Source of the DNA: Bacteroidota bacterium
GTDB taxonomy: Bacteria > Bacteroidota > Bacteroidia > Chitinophagales > Chitinophagaceae
Direction of reading: 5' to 3'
Assembly: GCA_026391455.1 (NCBI GenBank)
Contig: JAPLEH010000001.1
Location: 62,001-126,000, forward strand
Length of the DNA: 64,000 nucleotides
The translations under genes and the position numbers were made by a program. Every line of letters begins with the position of its first letter. Positions within the stretch are counted from its first letter, which is position 1. The notes beneath the pieces are model-generated. The model was not told the origin of the DNA. It ran no database searches and saw only the letters and a list, made by a program, of their open reading frames with translations. This document shows positions 43,519-54,300 of the stretch, piece by piece.

Positions 43519-45735
43519 ATGAGAAAGTTATCACTGACCCTCTTAGGGCTTTTCATGGCCTTATGGGCATGGAGCCAGAATCCTGCCACTACTTTTACTA
43601 TTGCCAACCGCAATATCGTATTACCTTGCGGTACCAATTGTACTACCATTACGGCACAGGTGCCGCATATCAAACAAACTACCGGTTATGTTATTACAAA
43701 CCCAGCTTATGTTCCGTTTGCTTACACCACTCCCAACGGTACAGTAGTAAGTCAAATTTATATCGATGACACCTGGAGTCCGGTTATAACTCCCGGATTC
43801 TCCTTCTGCTTTTATGGCAATATTTTCACATCGTTGATCATGGGATCCAATTCTGCTATATCATTCGATATAGCCCGTGCAGGTACCGGCAGTGGTTACT
43901 CCATCTCTGCAACTACCGGTGCCATTCCTAATACAGCGTATGCGCCCAATATGATATTCGGGCCTTATCACGATATCAATCCCAATATCGCTTCACCCAA
44001 TAAGAAAATTGAATGGCGGGTGGAAGGAATAGCCCCCAAAAGGAGATTTATAGCAAGCTATAATGATATGCCCTATTTCGGCAGTGCATGTACCGCCCCC
44101 CGCGCTACTCACCAGATGGTGTTGTATGAAAGCACCGGCATTGTGGAAGTGTATATCAAAGACAAACCCTTTTGTACCAGTTGGAACAGTGGCCTGGCTA
44201 TTTTGGGTATGCAGGATGGCGGACGCACCAATGCTATTGCCGCGCCCGGTAAAAATGCAACCGTATGGGGTGCCACCGGCATGGATACCTGCTTCCGCTT
44301 TATTCCGAGTGGCGGCGTATCCCGGTTAAAAAGTGCTCAGTTGCTGGTGAATGGCAACATAGTGGCCAATGCAGATACAAGCACCCTGTCTCCTGGAGTG
44401 CTCAACCTCAACTTTCCCAACGTATGCCCCACACTCGACAGCACGGCGTATGAAATCCGCGTTACATACAACGACTGTATCGGAAATCCTCCCATCGATG
44501 TGGTTTTCTCTGATACTGTTTATGTAAAAAGAATCACACCCCGTTGCACCTTTACAAAAGCTGATCCTACCTGTAATCCCAACGGTACGATTACCATAAA
44601 CGCAACTGGTGGTACTCCACCTTATCAATATAGTATCAACGGTGGAACGAGCTTCCAGCCTTTTAACACCTTTACCGGACTTGCAGGAGGTAACTATAAC
44701 GTAGTGGTAAGAGATGCTAATAACTGTTTAAGCACACCTCAAACAGCCACACTTACCCTGGTAAATACCATGACCATCAGCGTAGCAAAAACTGATGGAA
44801 ATTGTTCCGCAGGCGGTACCATCACCGTTACAGCAGCAGGCGGTGGCAATCCTCCGTATGAATACAGTATCAATGGCGGCACAACCTACCAAACATCCAA
44901 TGCATTTACCGGATTGGCAGCAGGGACTTATAATGTAATTGCCCGAAACATAGGTTCAGGATGTACAGCCAGTCAGACCGTAACCATTGTGTTCAGCTTT
45001 AACCTTTTCGTTGACCCGATCGCCGGAAGTTCTGTTTGCCTGGGGAATAGTTTTACACCCGTAGTAAACAGCAATGCTACCACATACAGTTGGACGCCCA
45101 CAACCGGAGTAAGCAATCCGAATATTGCCAACCCGGTGTTCACACCTACTACCACCACGACATATACACTGAATGCAGTCCTTGGTTCATGTAATATTCA
45201 ACGTACCGTAACAGTTGGTGTATTCCCTGGTGCAACGATAAATGCCGGTCCCGACGCCACCATTATTGCCGGCGATGTATATGCCATGCAGGCTACCGCT
45301 TCTGCAGGTACTTATCTGTGGACTCCGTCAACAGGGCTTAGCAGCGCCACCGTTTTGAATCCCAATGCCAACCCATCCGTTACTACCACGTATTCCGTTC
45401 GGGTAACCAATGCACAGGGTTGTATCGCAACAGATGATGTAGTGATTACTGTTGTTCCTTATTGTGTAAAACCGATGGAAGCCTTTACGCCTAACGGAGA
45501 TGGTATCAATGATCTCTGGCTGATCACCAGTGGCAACTGTCTTACCAGTGCCAAAGCACAGGTATTCAACCGGTATGGTGCCAAAGTGTTTGAATCAGCA
45601 GATTATAAGAATACCTGGAACGGCACCTACGAAGGCAAACCATTGCCCGACGGAACCTATTATTATGTGATCACCTACAGACTGGTGAACGGAAGAATCG
45701 TATATCTCAAAGGCAATGTGACGATTCTGCGGTAA
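43519..45735 (+). CDS. T9SS type B sorted surface protein with two SprB-like repeats
   Basis: A 738-residue secreted protein. Signal MRKLSLTLLGLFMALWAWS. An N-terminal domain (about 20-335) with FGPYHDINPNIASPNKKIEWRVEG-type sequence (here GPYHDINPN and KIEWRVEG), MVLYESTGIVEVYI and APGKNATVWG is shared with three downstream paralogues. Two SprB-like repeats (about 341-493) with PPYQYSINGG and PPYEYSINGG follow, then PKD/Ig-like segments and a C-terminal sorting domain (about 650-738) starting MEAFTPNGDGINDLW. The T9SS exports it to the surface. A PorP/SprF gene follows. Confidence 0.88.
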   Translation: MRKLSLTLLGLFMALWAWSQNPATTFTIANRNIVLPCGTNCTTITAQVPHIKQTTGYVITNPAYVPFAYTTPNGTVVSQIYIDDTWSPVITPGFSFCFYGNIFTSLIMGSNSAISFDIARAGTGSGYSISATTGAIPNTAYAPNMIFGPYHDINPNIASPNKKIEWRVEGIAPKRRFIASYNDMPYFGSACTAPRATHQMVLYESTGIVEVYIKDKPFCTSWNSGLAILGMQDGGRTNAIAAPGKNATVWGATGMDTCFRFIPSGGVSRLKSAQLLVNGNIVANADTSTLSPGVLNLNFPNVCPTLDSTAYEIRVTYNDCIGNPPIDVVFSDTVYVKRITPRCTFTKADPTCNPNGTITINATGGTPPYQYSINGGTSFQPFNTFTGLAGGNYNVVVRDANNCLSTPQTATLTLVNTMTISVAKTDGNCSAGGTITVTAAGGGNPPYEYSINGGTTYQTSNAFTGLAAGTYNVIARNIGSGCTASQTVTIVFSFNLFVDPIAGSSVCLGNSFTPVVNSNATTYSWTPTTGVSNPNIANPVFTPTTTTTYTLNAVLGSCNIQRTVTVGVFPGATINAGPDATIIAGDVYAMQATASAGTYLWTPSTGLSSATVLNPNANPSVTTTYSVRVTNAQGCIATDDVVITVVPYCVKPMEAFTPNGDGINDLWLITSGNCLTSAKAQVFNRYGAKVFESADYKNTWNGTYEGKPLPDGTYYYVITYRLVNGRIVYLKGNVTILR

Positions 45736-45843
45736 TCGCATTAACTATTTGCATTCGCAGGGGTGTTAAAAACGTGAAAAAGAATTTGATTTCGACATCA
45801 TGCATTTTATCACCCAGGATGCGGAACCAATAAAAATATAAAC

Positions 45844-46746
45844 ATGAAAAGAATTATAAACATTTCACTGCTGCTGATCATGATCGCCGGACCCGCCGCT
45901 GCGCAGCAGTTAATGACTTCCTCCTTATTTGATCAGCATGGCAACCTGCATAACCCAGCTACGGCCGGGTCATCGAAACATGGTGTGATCGGTGTATCTT
46001 ATCGTAAAATGTGGGACGGTATTGATGGTGGCCCGCAAACTACTTTGGCATTCGGATCAGCTTATCTCAGCAAATTGAAAGTGGGTATCGGCGGTTATGT
46101 GTATAACGATGTAACCGGACCTACCAAACGTACGGGTATACAAACTTCCTATGCCTACCATATTCCGCTCAACGATGGCAATGCTTCTTTCTCATTGGGA
46201 ATAGAAGCCCGCTTCCAGCAATTTGCTATTGATAAAGCGAAATTGGCGGTTTCACTCGGTAACGATCCCGTACTTGCCGGTGCCGATAGCCGTTTCAAAG
46301 GAGATGCAGGTTTTGGTATTGCCTATACCGGAAAAAAATTACAGATCGGTGCAAGTGTCAGCCAGTTGATCCAGACCAAACTTGATTTCTATACCGGCAC
46401 CCTCAATCGTAATGAAGAGGCAAGATTATACCGCCACTATTATCTCCATGGTAATTATAGCTGGGATGTGGATGGCAGTACCAAGATCATCCCTAACTTT
46501 TTGTTCATTTACTTACCCAATGCTCCGCTCGAATTTCAGGGAGGTGCGAGGGTAGAGCATAAAGATGTATTCTGGTGGGGATTGGCCCTCCGTGCCAGAC
46601 AAAGCTGGATGATATCTGCCGGTGTTAAAATTCAGAAGAAATTTACGTTAGGATACAGCTTTGATATTTTCAACACCCCGCTCAGCGTGTACGACAGAGG
46701 GTCAAACGGTCACGAACTGCTGCTGCGTTATGATTTCCTGAAATAA
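45844..46746 (+). CDS. PorP/SprF family T9SS-associated outer membrane protein
   Basis: A 300-residue outer-membrane beta-barrel with signal peptide MKRIINISLLLIMIAGPAAA. Typical family features: SLFDQHGNLHNPATAGSS, VSYRKMWDGIDGGPQT and the barrel ending LLLRYDFLK. In Flavobacterium, SprF is needed for surface display of SprB, a type B T9SS adhesin, so this protein is the likely partner of the preceding adhesin and possibly of its paralogues. It is 108 nt from the adhesin gene and followed by a terminator. Confidence 0.92.
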   Translation: MKRIINISLLLIMIAGPAAAQQLMTSSLFDQHGNLHNPATAGSSKHGVIGVSYRKMWDGIDGGPQTTLAFGSAYLSKLKVGIGGYVYNDVTGPTKRTGIQTSYAYHIPLNDGNASFSLGIEARFQQFAIDKAKLAVSLGNDPVLAGADSRFKGDAGFGIAYTGKKLQIGASVSQLIQTKLDFYTGTLNRNEEARLYRHYYLHGNYSWDVDGSTKIIPNFLFIYLPNAPLEFQGGARVEHKDVFWWGLALRARQSWMISAGVKIQKKFTLGYSFDIFNTPLSVYDRGSNGHELLLRYDFLK

Positions 46747-46765
46747 ATCAATCAGCGATATTTAC

Positions 46766-46805
46766 AAAAGGGAAACAGTTGTTAGCAATTGTTTCCCTTT
46801 TTCTT
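46766..46805 (+). terminator. Terminator after PorP/SprF gene
   Basis: AAAAGGGAAACA (46766-46777) pairs perfectly with TGTTTCCCTTTT (46790-46801), followed by T-rich TCTTT. Confidence 0.85.
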
Positions 46806-46910
46806 TAGTCAGTATGTCCAACACCGTATTCCGGTTAGTACCGTTCAGGGATCCTTGTTTAGTTTTCCGGTATGGATGCTTCGATTTGACGGAAAGGGCC
46901 GCCCTCACAC

Positions 46911-46941
46911 TTTGCAGCCTTGCATTAATTTACTAAATTCG
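46911..46941 (+). promoter_or_regulatory. Candidate -33/-7 promoter of rel
   Basis: TTTG (46911-46914), a 19-bp spacer and TAAATTCG (46934-46941, one mismatch to TAnnTTTG) match the Bacteroidota promoter. The -7 box ends only 6 nt before the annotated ATG, implying a leaderless or nearly leaderless transcript if it is used. Confidence 0.35.
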
Positions 46942-46947
46942 TAGACA

Positions 46948-49194
46948 ATGGAAACTGTAGCGCAGATACCAAAATATAACCTGAACGAAGAAGAGGAAAA
47001 GAAACTGATTCTCCGGGAATATCGTTCCCTGCTCAAGGGGCTGAAGACCAAATTGAAACCGGGAGATAAAAACCTGATTCGTACTGCTTTTGAAATGGCA
47101 GCCGATGCGCATAAAACCATGCGCCGCAAAAGCGGGGAACCCTATATTCTTCACCCCATAGCAGTGGCGAAGATCTGCTCCGATGAGATTGGCTTGGGTA
47201 TTCGCTCCACCATTTGCGCCTTGCTGCATGATACGGTGGAAGATACCGATATCACCCTGGATGATATCAAGCGGGAATTTGGAGAAGAGATAACCCGTAT
47301 CGTTGACGGGCTTACTAAAATCTCCAATGTAATCGATGTGAATGCCTCCCAGCAGGCCGAGAATTTTAAGAAGATTTTGCTTACGCTCACTGACGATCCC
47401 CGGGTAATTCTGATCAAACTGTCGGACCGCTTGCATAATATGCGCACGCTGGACAGCATGAAGCGCGAAAAACAACTCAAGATCGCTTCTGAAACGGTGT
47501 ATGTATATGCTCCGCTGGCACACCGGATGGGTTTGTACAATATCAAAACGGAAATGGAAGATCTGGCCATGAAGTACATGGAGCCGGATGTATACCGGGA
47601 TATTGCACGTAAACTGGCTGAAACCAAAAAAGACCGCACGCGCTATATCAATGAATTCATCAAGCCAATACGGGAGAAACTGGAAAAAGCAAACCTGCAG
47701 GCAGAAGTATATGGCCGACCCAAGAGTATTCATTCCATCTCGAATAAAATGAAAAAGAAGGGAGTGGAGTTTGAGGAAGTATATGATCTCTTTGCCATCC
47801 GCGCCATACTTGATTCCTCACCCGAAAAAGAAAAAGAGGATTGCTGGAAAGTTTATTCCATGATCACGGATGAATATAACCCGGCACCGGAACGGCTGCG
47901 CGACTGGCTCAGCAATCCCAAAAGTAATGGCTATGAAGCCTTGCATACCACCGTGATGGGGCCGCAAGGCAAATGGGTGGAAGTGCAAATCCGTACCCGA
48001 CGCATGAATGAGATTGCTGAGAAAGGCTTAGCGGCGCATTGGAAATACAAAGAAGGAACGAGCGACGAAAGCCGGTTCGACAAATGGTTTCAACAGATAC
48101 GGGAAGTGATCACCAACCAGGAAACAGACAGTATTGATTTTCTCCAGGATTTTAAAACCAGTTTTCTGGCCGAAGAGATCTATGTGTACACGCCCAAAGG
48201 TGATGTGAAAATGCTGCCGGTGGGATCAACGGCACTGGATTTTGCCTTCTCCATTCACAGTGCGATCGGCGTAAAGACCATTGGTGCCAAAGTAAACCAT
48301 AAACTGGTGCCTATCAGCCACAAATTGCATAGTGGTGACCAGGTGGAGATCATTACGAGTAATAAACAAAAAGCATCCGAAGACTGGCTGGGGTTTGTAG
48401 TAACATCCAAAGCCAAGGGGCGAATCAGGGATGCGTTGAAAGAAGAAAAACGGAAAGTAGCGGATGAAGGTAAATACACCATTCAGCGCAAGCTGGAAGG
48501 TATGGGTGTACCCATGTCGCAGTATAATATTGATGAACTGGTGCAATGGTACAAACTGCCTTCGAACCTGGATCTTTTTTATCAGGTATCAGTAAAGAAC
48601 ATTGACCTGAAAGACCTGAAGGAATTCAAAATATCGGGCGACCGTATTGAAGCGCCTAAACCGGTAAAGGTAGTAGAACAAAAACCCGAGTACAATCCGG
48701 CACAGGCGGCTGCCAACCGGAAAGACACCGAGTTGATCATTTTTGGAGAAAGCAGTGATAAGATCGTATATAACCTGGCCAATTGTTGCAAACCGATTCC
48801 GGGCGATGACGTGTTTGGATTTGTAACCACGGGTAAAGGGCTCACTATACACCGTACGAATTGTCCGAATGCCACTAAATTATTATCCAACTATGGACAT
48901 CGGGTGGTAAAGACCAAATGGGCCAAGAATAAAGAAATCTCCTTCCTTACGGGTATCAAGATCGTGGGTATGGATGACGTGGGTGTAGTGAATAAAATAA
49001 CGATGCTGATCTCCGGTGATTTAAAAATAAATATATCAGCCCTTACCATCGAAGCAAAGGAAGGAATTTTTGAAGGCAATATCCGCTTATATGTTCATGA
49101 CAAAGAAGAATTGGACAACCTGGTGCAACGCCTGCTGGATCTTCCCGGAATTGATTCCGTAGAGCGGTATGACATGGAAGATATTCCTGCATAA
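46948..49194 (+). CDS. rel: Bifunctional (p)ppGpp synthetase/hydrolase (RelA/SpoT homologue)
   Basis: The stringent-response enzyme, 748 residues. Hydrolase HD domain (about 40-200) has YILHPIAVA, LLHDTVEDTD and LIKLSDRLHNMRTL. The synthetase domain (about 240-370) has VYGRPKSIHSISNKMKKKG and GYEALHTTVMGP. TGS (about 400-465: IYVYTPKGDVKMLPVGSTALDFA, here VYTPKGDVKMLPVGSTALDF), a zinc-finger/RIS segment with NCCKPIPGDDV, and a C-terminal ACT domain follow. Both HD and synthetase motifs look intact, so it is probably bifunctional. It interrupts the adhesin cluster. Confidence 0.96.
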   Translation: METVAQIPKYNLNEEEEKKLILREYRSLLKGLKTKLKPGDKNLIRTAFEMAADAHKTMRRKSGEPYILHPIAVAKICSDEIGLGIRSTICALLHDTVEDTDITLDDIKREFGEEITRIVDGLTKISNVIDVNASQQAENFKKILLTLTDDPRVILIKLSDRLHNMRTLDSMKREKQLKIASETVYVYAPLAHRMGLYNIKTEMEDLAMKYMEPDVYRDIARKLAETKKDRTRYINEFIKPIREKLEKANLQAEVYGRPKSIHSISNKMKKKGVEFEEVYDLFAIRAILDSSPEKEKEDCWKVYSMITDEYNPAPERLRDWLSNPKSNGYEALHTTVMGPQGKWVEVQIRTRRMNEIAEKGLAAHWKYKEGTSDESRFDKWFQQIREVITNQETDSIDFLQDFKTSFLAEEIYVYTPKGDVKMLPVGSTALDFAFSIHSAIGVKTIGAKVNHKLVPISHKLHSGDQVEIITSNKQKASEDWLGFVVTSKAKGRIRDALKEEKRKVADEGKYTIQRKLEGMGVPMSQYNIDELVQWYKLPSNLDLFYQVSVKNIDLKDLKEFKISGDRIEAPKPVKVVEQKPEYNPAQAAANRKDTELIIFGESSDKIVYNLANCCKPIPGDDVFGFVTTGKGLTIHRTNCPNATKLLSNYGHRVVKTKWAKNKEISFLTGIKIVGMDDVGVVNKITMLISGDLKINISALTIEAKEGIFEGNIRLYVHDKEELDNLVQRLLDLPGIDSVERYDMEDIPA

Positions 49195-49232
49195 CTTCCG
49201 GTAATGGACATGACATAATTTGTACTTCAGAC

Positions 49233-51095
49233 ATGATGCGGACCATTTGTTTTATCAGTATAGCCATTTTTGGATCATTCTCTGCTAAAGTGAGAGGGCA
49301 GAATTGTGTTCCCACCGGCATCAACGGAACGGTGATTACTACGCCTTGTACTGAAACATGCCGCGATCTTTTCTTTCAGGTACCAGATCTTCGCTCTTCT
49401 GCGGATTATACAGTGATCAGTGTTCCCTATGCACCTTTTCCGTATGTCACACCTGGTGCCACTACCGATGACAGGCTGTATGATGATGATACGTACAGCA
49501 GTATATTTGATTTGCCTTTCCCTTTTTGTTTTTATGACAGTGTGTACCGCAGGGCTATTGTAAGTTCAAACGGCCTGATCACATTCGATACCGCCTATGC
49601 CTATTGCGGTCCGGGCCAGGCCGGATATAGTATCGGATTACCGATACCTGCTGCACCGGGATTGAACAGTTGTTCTTCCGATCATTATCCAAGATCGAGT
49701 ATTATGGGAGTCTTTATGGACCTGGACCCCAGGCCCGGCCCCACATCTCCCGTTGTGTCAAGTCCGCCGGAAAGAAAAATTGAATGGAGAGTGGAAGGCG
49801 TATTTCCCTGCCGGCGATTTGTCGTCAGTTTTTACCGTGTGGGAGTATACGAAGCCATCCCTTGCGGCTTGCGTTCTCCTGCTACATTTCAGATCGTGAT
49901 ATATGAGAGTACCGGGGTGATCGATGTGTTTATAGAAAATAAAAACTGTGATGCACTTGGTCCTGCCGGAAGCCGGGCTATATTGGGTGTACAGGATCAA
50001 ACGCGTACAAAAGGTAAAGCGGCGCCTGGAAAGAATGCGACTGCCAGTTGGACAGCATCACAGGAGGGATATCGTTTCGTACCATCGGGTGGTTCTTCCC
50101 GTTTTATCCGTTCTGAATTACTGAATATGGATTTCTCACCGGTAGCAACTGCAACAGTAAGTCGCACCACTCCCGGATTACTGGATTTGAACTTCTCAAA
50201 TATTTGTACATCAGAACCGGAAAAGCAATACCTGTTGCGTACCACTTTTGCTGCATGTGATGATCCAAACACATTGTTGACAGGCCTGGATACTATTACG
50301 ATCAAAAAGGATATCCCGGATTTTGCAGTAACCACCACCACCACCGCTACTATTTGTAAAGGAGACCTGAACGGTACATTGCAGGCCATACCGGGAAGTG
50401 GGTCAGCACCCTATCAATTCACCCTTTCTCCGGGCAATCAGCTTCAATCGGGTAACAGTGCAGTGTATAACGGACTTGCCGGAGGTGATTATTTGCTTAC
50501 TGTCAAAGATGCAAGCGGATGCAGTGCCAACCCTATACCAGTAACGGTAGCAGAAGGTCCGGTGCGTACAAAAGTTTGGGTAAATCCTTTCGATACGATC
50601 GTATATGCAGGAGATAAATTTCAATTAAATGCTATCGCCTCTAATCCGGATGCAACCGTATTTTCATGGAGTCCTTCTGCCGGACTCAGCGACCCAACGA
50701 TTGCCGTTCCGGTGGTCACTGCCGGAGATGCAGGTGCAGTGGTAAAATATCGTGTGGTGGCATCTACCATACCCGGATGTAAAGGAGACGGTTTTGTTAC
50801 GGTGAGGGTGTACAAGGGTCCTGATATTTATGTGCCAACAGCATTTACCCCCAACAACGACGGAGTAAACGACTTGTTTCTTCCGGTACCCGTTGGAATA
50901 AAGCAGTACAGTTATTTCCGCGTGTACAACCGCTGGGGTAATCTTGTATTCAGTACCACACAAATGGATAAAGGGTGGGATGGCACCTTCCAAGGTAACC
51001 CAATGCCTCCCGGCAGTTTTATTTGGATGATCGAAGGGTGGACTAAAGACAACTGTCCCATAACGAAGAAAGGGGTCGTGACAATAATCAGGTAG
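49233..51095 (+). CDS. T9SS type B sorted surface protein with one SprB-like repeat
   Basis: A 620-residue paralogue of the adhesin at 43519. Signal MMRTICFISIAIFGSFSAKV is followed by the shared N-terminal domain (22 to about 350: VISVPYAPFPYVTPGA, SSNGLITFDTAYA, KIEWRVEGVFPCRRFVVSFY, VIYESTGVIDVFIEN, APGKNATASWTA), one SprB-like repeat (about 363-445) and a short PKD/Ig segment. The type B sorting domain (about 533-620) begins VPTAFTPNNDGVNDLF and ends KKGVVTIIR. It lies 38 nt after rel. Confidence 0.87.
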   Translation: MMRTICFISIAIFGSFSAKVRGQNCVPTGINGTVITTPCTETCRDLFFQVPDLRSSADYTVISVPYAPFPYVTPGATTDDRLYDDDTYSSIFDLPFPFCFYDSVYRRAIVSSNGLITFDTAYAYCGPGQAGYSIGLPIPAAPGLNSCSSDHYPRSSIMGVFMDLDPRPGPTSPVVSSPPERKIEWRVEGVFPCRRFVVSFYRVGVYEAIPCGLRSPATFQIVIYESTGVIDVFIENKNCDALGPAGSRAILGVQDQTRTKGKAAPGKNATASWTASQEGYRFVPSGGSSRFIRSELLNMDFSPVATATVSRTTPGLLDLNFSNICTSEPEKQYLLRTTFAACDDPNTLLTGLDTITIKKDIPDFAVTTTTTATICKGDLNGTLQAIPGSGSAPYQFTLSPGNQLQSGNSAVYNGLAGGDYLLTVKDASGCSANPIPVTVAEGPVRTKVWVNPFDTIVYAGDKFQLNAIASNPDATVFSWSPSAGLSDPTIAVPVVTAGDAGAVVKYRVVASTIPGCKGDGFVTVRVYKGPDIYVPTAFTPNNDGVNDLFLPVPVGIKQYSYFRVYNRWGNLVFSTTQMDKGWDGTFQGNPMPPGSFIWMIEGWTKDNCPITKKGVVTIIR

Positions 51096-51347
51096 ATTTA
51101 CATAAACCAGCCAGATTTAATGAAAATTAGTCTTTTTAGCAGTATGCAATCGTTTGTGTAGGCACAATTCTCAGGAGTTTATCTTGTCGGACTTTATAAG
51201 CACGGTTATCTACCTAAGTATGTTAATAATCTGTGCCTTAGAAACTCTTCTAAAGCCCTCCTTTTTTGCCTTCAAGTGCACTATTTTAACTATATTAGTA
51301 GCTCATTCAGGACTGATTATTCCGAAACAACTGCATTTCAAATTAAT

Positions 51348-54300
51348 ATGAGACTTACATTGCTGAGATTAGCTACAGCGGTATGCTGTCTGTTATTCAT
51401 TTCCGGGTCTATCTCTGCCCAGGGATTTTCCTTCAACTGCGCACGCGATACCAATGTAGCGGGATGCCCCCCGGGTTTGTGTATTACGTTGAAAACCCTG
51501 ATACCGGATCCGCACCGTCAGTCCACCACCTATTCTGTAAACTCCACGGCTCAATTACCCACTTGTTTATTGGCATCGAACAACCCCGGCATACCCGGAG
51601 CACCGACCAATATCGTTATTGATGACCGTTATTCAGATCCATATAACATTGGCTTTCCTTTCGTGTTTTTTGGAACACCCTATAGTCAACTGGTAGTGAG
51701 CAGTAACGGTTACATTTCATTTGATGTGACCCGTGCCAATTTATTTTCTCATTGGAGCATTATCAATGGAGGTTCACCCCAAAACCTGCCAAGCACATTC
51801 TATGATCAGGCATTGATCATGGGGCCCTATCACGACATTGATATGGGTGTAACCACTTCACCGAACAGAAGAATTTCTTATCAGACCAGCGGTCTCGCCC
51901 CATATCGTAAATGGATCCTGAATTATTATAAAATCCCTTTGTTTTCCGGCGCATGTAACAACCTGATCGAAAACACACACCAGATAATTTTATATGAATC
52001 AACCGGGATCATTGATGTGAACATATTTGACAAACAAATATGCCCGGGATGGAACCAGGGAAGGGCCATGGTTGGTTTGCAGGATGCAGCTCGCACCAAT
52101 GGCATAATGGCCCCCGGAAGAGCCGCTACAGATGCTCCCTGGGGCGCTGTGGGAATGAACGAAAGCTGGCGCTTTGTACCCAAAGGAGGTACACCCCTTT
52201 TCAGACGAGTGGAATTATATGATCTAGCCAACACACTTATTTCCACGGGTACCACACTTGTATTACCGAATGGAGACCGCGAAGTTTCATTCCCCAATGT
52301 TTGTACTCCTCCCGGTGCTTCCACACCTTTTGTGATCAAAGCATTTTACGATAAGATTGATGATCCCACACAGGAGATCTATGCCACTGATACGATTCGT
52401 GTGAACAGAACCCAGGGACTCGCAGCTGGTGCCACCCCCACACCATTTACCTGTGGTACGCCCAATAGTGGTGCGATCAATGTGAATTATACAAATGGTG
52501 GCGTTCCCCCTTATGAGTATTCGCTCGATGGCATTACCTGGCAATCATCTCCCGCATTCACGGGATTGGCTGCCGGTACGTATACTGTTTATGTAAAAGA
52601 TGCAGGTCCTTCCTGTACTGCTCAAATCCCTGTTACCATAGGCAGTTCAGGTAATATTGCCGCCACCACGGCCTTTACACCCACTGCTTGTACGGGTATC
52701 AGTAATGGTACGATCACCATTACTTCAGCAGGAGGTACCGGGCCTTATACATTCTCACTGGATGGAGGAGCGCCTGTGGCTGGTACAATCCCCTACACTT
52801 TCACCAATCTTACTTCTGGTACACATACGATCAAAGTAACCGATGTCAGCACCGGATGTACGTCCCTGCTTACCAGTGTAAACGTTACGAATGGAACCGG
52901 CGTTACAGGTACGGCGCTGCAAACAGCGGCTGTATGTACGGGTTCTGCCACAGGTATGATCACCGTGAATACTACAGCTGGAACCCCACCTTTTACCTTC
53001 CAGCTCGATGCAGGCACTCCGCAGAGTGGTACACCGCCTTATCAGTTTACCAATGTTTTACCCGGTTTCCATACAGTTATTGTGAGAGATGCAATAGGCT
53101 GTCAACGCACCTTCAACGTGAACGTACTCGCTGGTGCCGGCGTAAATGCCACCATTGCCCAATCGGCTACCTCATGCCCCGCCGCTGCAGATGGAAGTAT
53201 TACTATTACTCCCACTACTGGTACAGCACCCTACACGTATCAATTAGACGGAGGTGCCATACTCGCAGGCCCCAGCCCTTTTACATTTAATAACGTTCCT
53301 TCCGGATTGCATACCGTAGTCATTGCCGATGCCGGTGGTTGTACCCGCACTGTCAATATCACCGTGAATGCCGGACCAGCACTGAACGCCAATGCAGTTC
53401 CTGCTGCCACATCCTGTAACGGTGCTACAGATGGTACGATCACTGTAACACCTACCAACGGGGCAGCACCATATACGTTCTCCTTAGACGGCGGAGCATT
53501 CGTTGCCGGTGCAGCACCCTATACATTTAGCAACCTTTCATCAGGTGCCCACAATATTCGTGTCACCGATGCACAGGGTTGTATCACCAACGTGATCAAT
53601 GTAAATATTGCCGACGGTCCCACACTGGCCGCATCTGCCCTGAGCAGTGCTACTTCCTGCAGCGGCGCGACCAATGGTTCTATTACCGTAACACCGACCA
53701 ATGGTGCAGCACCCTACACCTTCTCTCTGGATGGTGGTGCACCCGTTGCCGGTACAGCACCCTATACTTTCAGTAATGTACCTGCCGGACCGCATACCAT
53801 TCAGGTATCCAGTGGCGCGGGATGTACGTCCAATATCATTAACGTAAATGTGGTGGCTGGTCCCAACCTTACCACTACGGTTGCCAAAACCGATGTGTTG
53901 TGTAACGGTACCGCTACCGGTATCATTACTGTTACCCAACCTACAGTTGGTAACCCTCCCTATGAGTATTCGCTGGATAATGTAAACTGGCAAAGCAGCA
54001 ACGTATTCAACGGACTCAATGCCGGCACCTATACCGTGTATTATCGTGAACTCAACGGATGTGTGGGCTCTCAAAGTATAACCGTGGATGAACCAACCCT
54101 TTTGCAGGGTAATGCTACGGTCACCGATGTAGTATGTAATGGGCAGCCAAATGGTATAATCAGTGTTACATCCAATGGTGGTGTAGGACCGTATGAATAT
54201 TCCATTGACGGTGGTGCGACCTGGCAACCCGGCACCGTATTTAATGTGCCAGCCGGAAACTATACGGTCAGCATTCGTGATCTTAACGGTTGTATCATTA

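Noticed and set aside
53541-54227. 228-residue open frame on the minus strand inside the adhesin gene
   Set aside because: It lies antisense to a clearly coding, repeat-rich gene, has no family features and mirrors the repeats of that gene.
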